Positions 62,801-64,000 of a stretch of DNA of 64,000 nucleotides are shown here, in pieces. A program made the position numbers and the translations under genes. Within the stretch, counting starts at the first letter, position 1. Each line of letters opens with the position of its first letter. The DNA is taken from positions 1 to 64,000 of the forward strand of contig CAIXZF010000027.1 of the NCBI GenBank assembly GCA_903923925.1, read 5' to 3'. The notes beneath the pieces were generated by a model. The model saw only the letters and a program-made list of their open reading frames with translations. It was not told the DNA's origin and made no database searches. The stretch is from an uncultured Bacteroidales bacterium. GTDB lineage: Bacteria > Bacteroidota > Bacteroidia > Bacteroidales > CAIXZF01.

Positions 62801-63187
62801 CAGCTTATGTCAATCAGCCTGTCGGATGTGGAAATTATGACAGAAGACATCCCTGGCTGGGTTGTTACCAGTGAGGATCATATGACTGTAGCCCTTGATA
62901 TTACACTTACCCAGGATCTTATTGAAGAAGGTATCGCACGCGAACTTGTAAACAGGATTCAGAATATCAGAAAAAATAATAATTTTGAGGTGACAGATAA
63001 AATTAATATTGAAATAAAATCGCATCCTGAAATCAATTCAGCTGTGCAGAATTATATTTCATATATTTGTTCAGAAACTTTGGCATCTGATCTTCATCTT
63101 GTTAATGATATGATTGAACTTGAGACTGAGATGATCGAACTGACAGATGAGGTTAAAATCTATATTCGTGTAAACAGGCTCACTTAA
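59819..63187 (+). CDS. ileS: isoleucyl-tRNA synthetase
   Basis: 1122 aa. Class I synthetase: HIGH region in GPPSANGMPGIHHVMAR, editing (CP1) domain in about 200-420, KMSKR loop in GNKMSKRLSNAVDP, C-terminal anticodon-binding domain. The long size and HIGH variant fit the eukaryote-like IleRS2 type common in this phylum, which is generally less mupirocin-sensitive. It charges tRNA-Ile, including the CAU form if 19084-19157 is Ile2. Confidence 0.97.
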   Translation: MESKYREYKNLNLTALGKEIRLYWEENDTFNKSLDIRKGHTPFIFFEGPPSANGMPGIHHVMARVIKDIFCRYKTQKGFLVDRKAGWDTHGLPIEIAVEKTLGITKEDIGKSITVEEYNSACRTEVMKYKDTWDELTREMGYWVDLDHPYITFENKYIESVWNLLYKLYNKGLIYKGYTIQPYSPAAGTGLSTHELNQPGCYREVKDNTVVAQFKIIKGGKSEFLYLDGCEEVFFMAWTTTPWTLPSNTALALGKNIQYLLVRTYNPYTHNLVNVILAKDRFNDYFPTENEGLILEEYEAGQKIIPYKILGEFKGSSLEGIRYEQLLPYAQPEDGDAFVSVLGDFVTTEDGTGIVHIAPSFGADDFKVARLNGLGSLTLVNKQGRFTEEMGEFAGRFVKNEYMPDYDPANPQPSVDIDIIVKLKKENRAFKTEKYEHSYPHCWRTDKPILYYPLDSWFVKTTALKERMMELNKTINWKPESTGSGRFGNWLENLVDWNLSRSRFWGVPLPIWTSEDKEEQKCIGSVEELKSEIEKAIAAGFMASNPFEDFIPGDFSTENYHTFDIHRPYVDDIFLVSPTGRKMSRETDLIDVWFDSGAMPYAQFHYPFEHKDELSSFFPADFIAEGVDQTRGWFYTLHAIATLCFDSVAYKNVISNGLVLDKKGNKMSKRLSNAVDPFSTIDKYGPDATRWYMVTNSQPWDNLKFDLEGLGEVQRKFFGTLYNTYAFFALYANIDGFSYKEDEIPFENRPEIDRWILSELNTLIQEVDASYNDYEPTRAGRAIQYFVSDHLSNWYVRLSRRRFWKGSYTDDKISAYQTLYKCLEMVARLAAPIAPFFTERMFRDLNGVTSKMNVESVHLSDFPVADLSLIDKGLEERMQLAQKFSSMVLALRKKTNLKVRQPLNKIMIPVPDDRFKSQIQAIENLILSEVNVKSVHYLNNDSTILVKKIKANFKELGPKYGKMMKSISAAILNFSQENIQTLENTGNVEISVEGQLMSISLSDVEIMTEDIPGWVVTSEDHMTVALDITLTQDLIEEGIARELVNRIQNIRKNNNFEVTDKINIEIKSHPEINSAVQNYISYICSETLASDLHLVNDMIELETEMIELTDEVKIYIRVNRLT

Positions 63188-63223
63188 ACTGAGCACGATT
63201 TATTAATTACAAATACAATTAAA

Positions 63224-63655
63224 ATGAAAAAGCAGGAACCGAAAGAGCAGATGGAAAAAACAAGGTTCACGGAAGAGGAATTGGAAGAGTTCCGCGAGAT
63301 CATACTTAAGAAACTCGAAAAAGCCCACAGGGATCTTAAACTCCTTACGGAAGCATATACAAATGCAAACGATCACGATATTAACGATACTTCTCCAACG
63401 TTTAAAGTGCTTGAAGAAGGCTATCAGGTTATGTCGAAAGAAGAGAATTCCAGATTAGCAGCGCGTCAGCAGAAGTTTATCAGCGGCCTCGAAAATGCAT
63501 TAATCCGGATTGAGAATAAGACCTATGGAATCTGCAGAGTTACCGGGAAACTTATTTCCAAGGAAAGGCTTCGCAGCGTGCCTCATGCTACCTTAAGCAT
63601 CGATGCCAAGTTAAATCAGTCGAAACCTCTTCCTCCATCACCAGAGTTCTCTTAG
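63224..63655 (+). CDS. DksA/TraR-family protein with degenerate zinc finger
   Basis: 143 aa. Coiled-coil N-terminus (about 10-65, EFREIILKKLEKAHRDLKLL) with DINDTSPTFKVLEEG, then the TraR region YGICRVTGKLISKERLRSVPHAT. Only one of the four Cys of the canonical zinc finger remains, as in many homologues from this phylum. DksA-like proteins bind RNA polymerase through the secondary channel. It sits 36 nt after ileS and 26 nt before lspA. Confidence 0.88.
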   Translation: MKKQEPKEQMEKTRFTEEELEEFREIILKKLEKAHRDLKLLTEAYTNANDHDINDTSPTFKVLEEGYQVMSKEENSRLAARQQKFISGLENALIRIENKTYGICRVTGKLISKERLRSVPHATLSIDAKLNQSKPLPPSPEFS

Positions 63656-63681
63656 TTATTTTCTACTAAAAGCAAGATCGT

Positions 63682-64000
63682 TTGTTACTAAAAAAGTCGG
63701 TTATAACAATTCTGGTCGTACTTTTTCTCGACCAGCTTCTTAAAATTTGGATCAAGACCCATTTCATTCTTGGCGATGAAATTCATGTTGCCGGTAATTG
63801 GTTTATCCTGCATTTTACTGAAAATGAAGGAATGGCCTTCGGAATGAAATTCGGAGGTGCTTCGGGTAAACTTATTCTCAGCCTTTTTCGGATTGTTGCA
63901 GTTGGATTTATCGGATATTACCTCTGGACACTCATTAAAAGCGCCGCCAGTTCCGGCCTTATCATCTGTATGTCGCTGATTTTTGCCGGTGCCCTTGGCA
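63682..64000 (+). CDS. lspA: signal peptidase II, N-terminal part (runs off the window)
   Basis: Frame from TTG 63682 to the window end (about 106 residues). TM helix 1 with VVLFLDQLLKIW, then HFTENEGMAFGM (one conserved Asn motif region) and TM helices 2-3 (LILSLFRIVAVGFIGYYLW, GLIICMSLIFAGALG). LspA cleaves lipoprotein signal peptides. No ATG precedes the frame after the upstream stop, so TTG is the likely start. The catalytic Asp pair lies past the edge. Confidence 0.85.
   Translation, partial: MLLKKSVITILVVLFLDQLLKIWIKTHFILGDEIHVAGNWFILHFTENEGMAFGMKFGGASGKLILSLFRIVAVGFIGYYLWTLIKSAASSGLIICMSLIFAGALG

Overview
The window looks like a Bacteroidota chromosome, probably from the Bacteroidales/Marinilabiliales side of the phylum. 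The support is: proteins with a C-terminal type IX secretion sorting domain, FKBP-independent AT-rich intergenic regions with the phylum's TTG-N19-TAnnTTTG promoter pattern and weak Shine-Dalgarno sequences, a heptaprenyl/geranylgeranylglyceryl phosphate synthase, a long IleRS, and a DksA/TraR protein followed by lspA. This is inferred from gene content; no species call is possible.

Region 1 (1 to about 19083) is an integrated virus-like element. Its right end abuts the 3' end of a CAU-anticodon tRNA (19084-19157) and carries a tyrosine integrase; its left end is not in the window. It has a divergent repressor pair with three operators (16030-16162), a leftward early block (HTH proteins, coiled-coil proteins, an HUH rolling-circle initiator, SSB, a nuclease-like protein), and a leftward late block (9760 to 116) of small structural-looking proteins, a transglutaminase-like protein, a muralytic protein, a glycine-rich spike and several signal-peptide proteins. 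No terminase, portal, tail or packaging ATPase is visible. The best reading is a tailless, rolling-circle-replicating (possibly ssDNA) temperate phage. A GC-rich palindromic island at 13950-14110 is a candidate replication origin, and a 93-bp repeat occurs twice in inverted orientation (4563-4655 and 17673-17765). Four small accessory genes sit behind the repressor, including a two-TM protein overlapped by a Cas2-like protein.

Region 2 (19158-31473) starts with chromosomal housekeeping: HAD hydrolase, CPBP protease, TonB-like protein, methyltransferase, archaemetzincin. It continues with a respiratory module on the minus strand: a periplasmic-binding-protein/GcvH-like fusion, a HybA-like ferredoxin, a HybB/NrfD-like quinone-linked membrane subunit and a second GcvH-like membrane protein. 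Next to it lie a sensor kinase with a c-heme motif and a sigma54 activator. A sigma54-like promoter and four upstream 17-bp dyads stand in front of the module, so kinase, activator and module plausibly form one redox-responsive unit.

Region 3 (31474-49190) carries secreted proteins (BNR repeat, CotH-type, a small T9SS cargo), a PatB/MalY-type aminotransferase, an ICMT-like methyltransferase, a very large PAS hybrid kinase with its partner, an AlgI/AlgJ-type O-acetylation pair, two lipoproteins, and the decayed remains of a HigB/ImmA-like toxin-antitoxin locus.

Region 4 (49191-64000) is the activated-methyl cycle and housekeeping: ahcY diverging from metH-metF-GGGP synthase-lipoprotein-DUF1003, then a TPR histidine kinase, ileS, a DksA/TraR-family gene and the start of lspA. 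AhcY, MetH and MetF together recycle S-adenosylhomocysteine to methionine.
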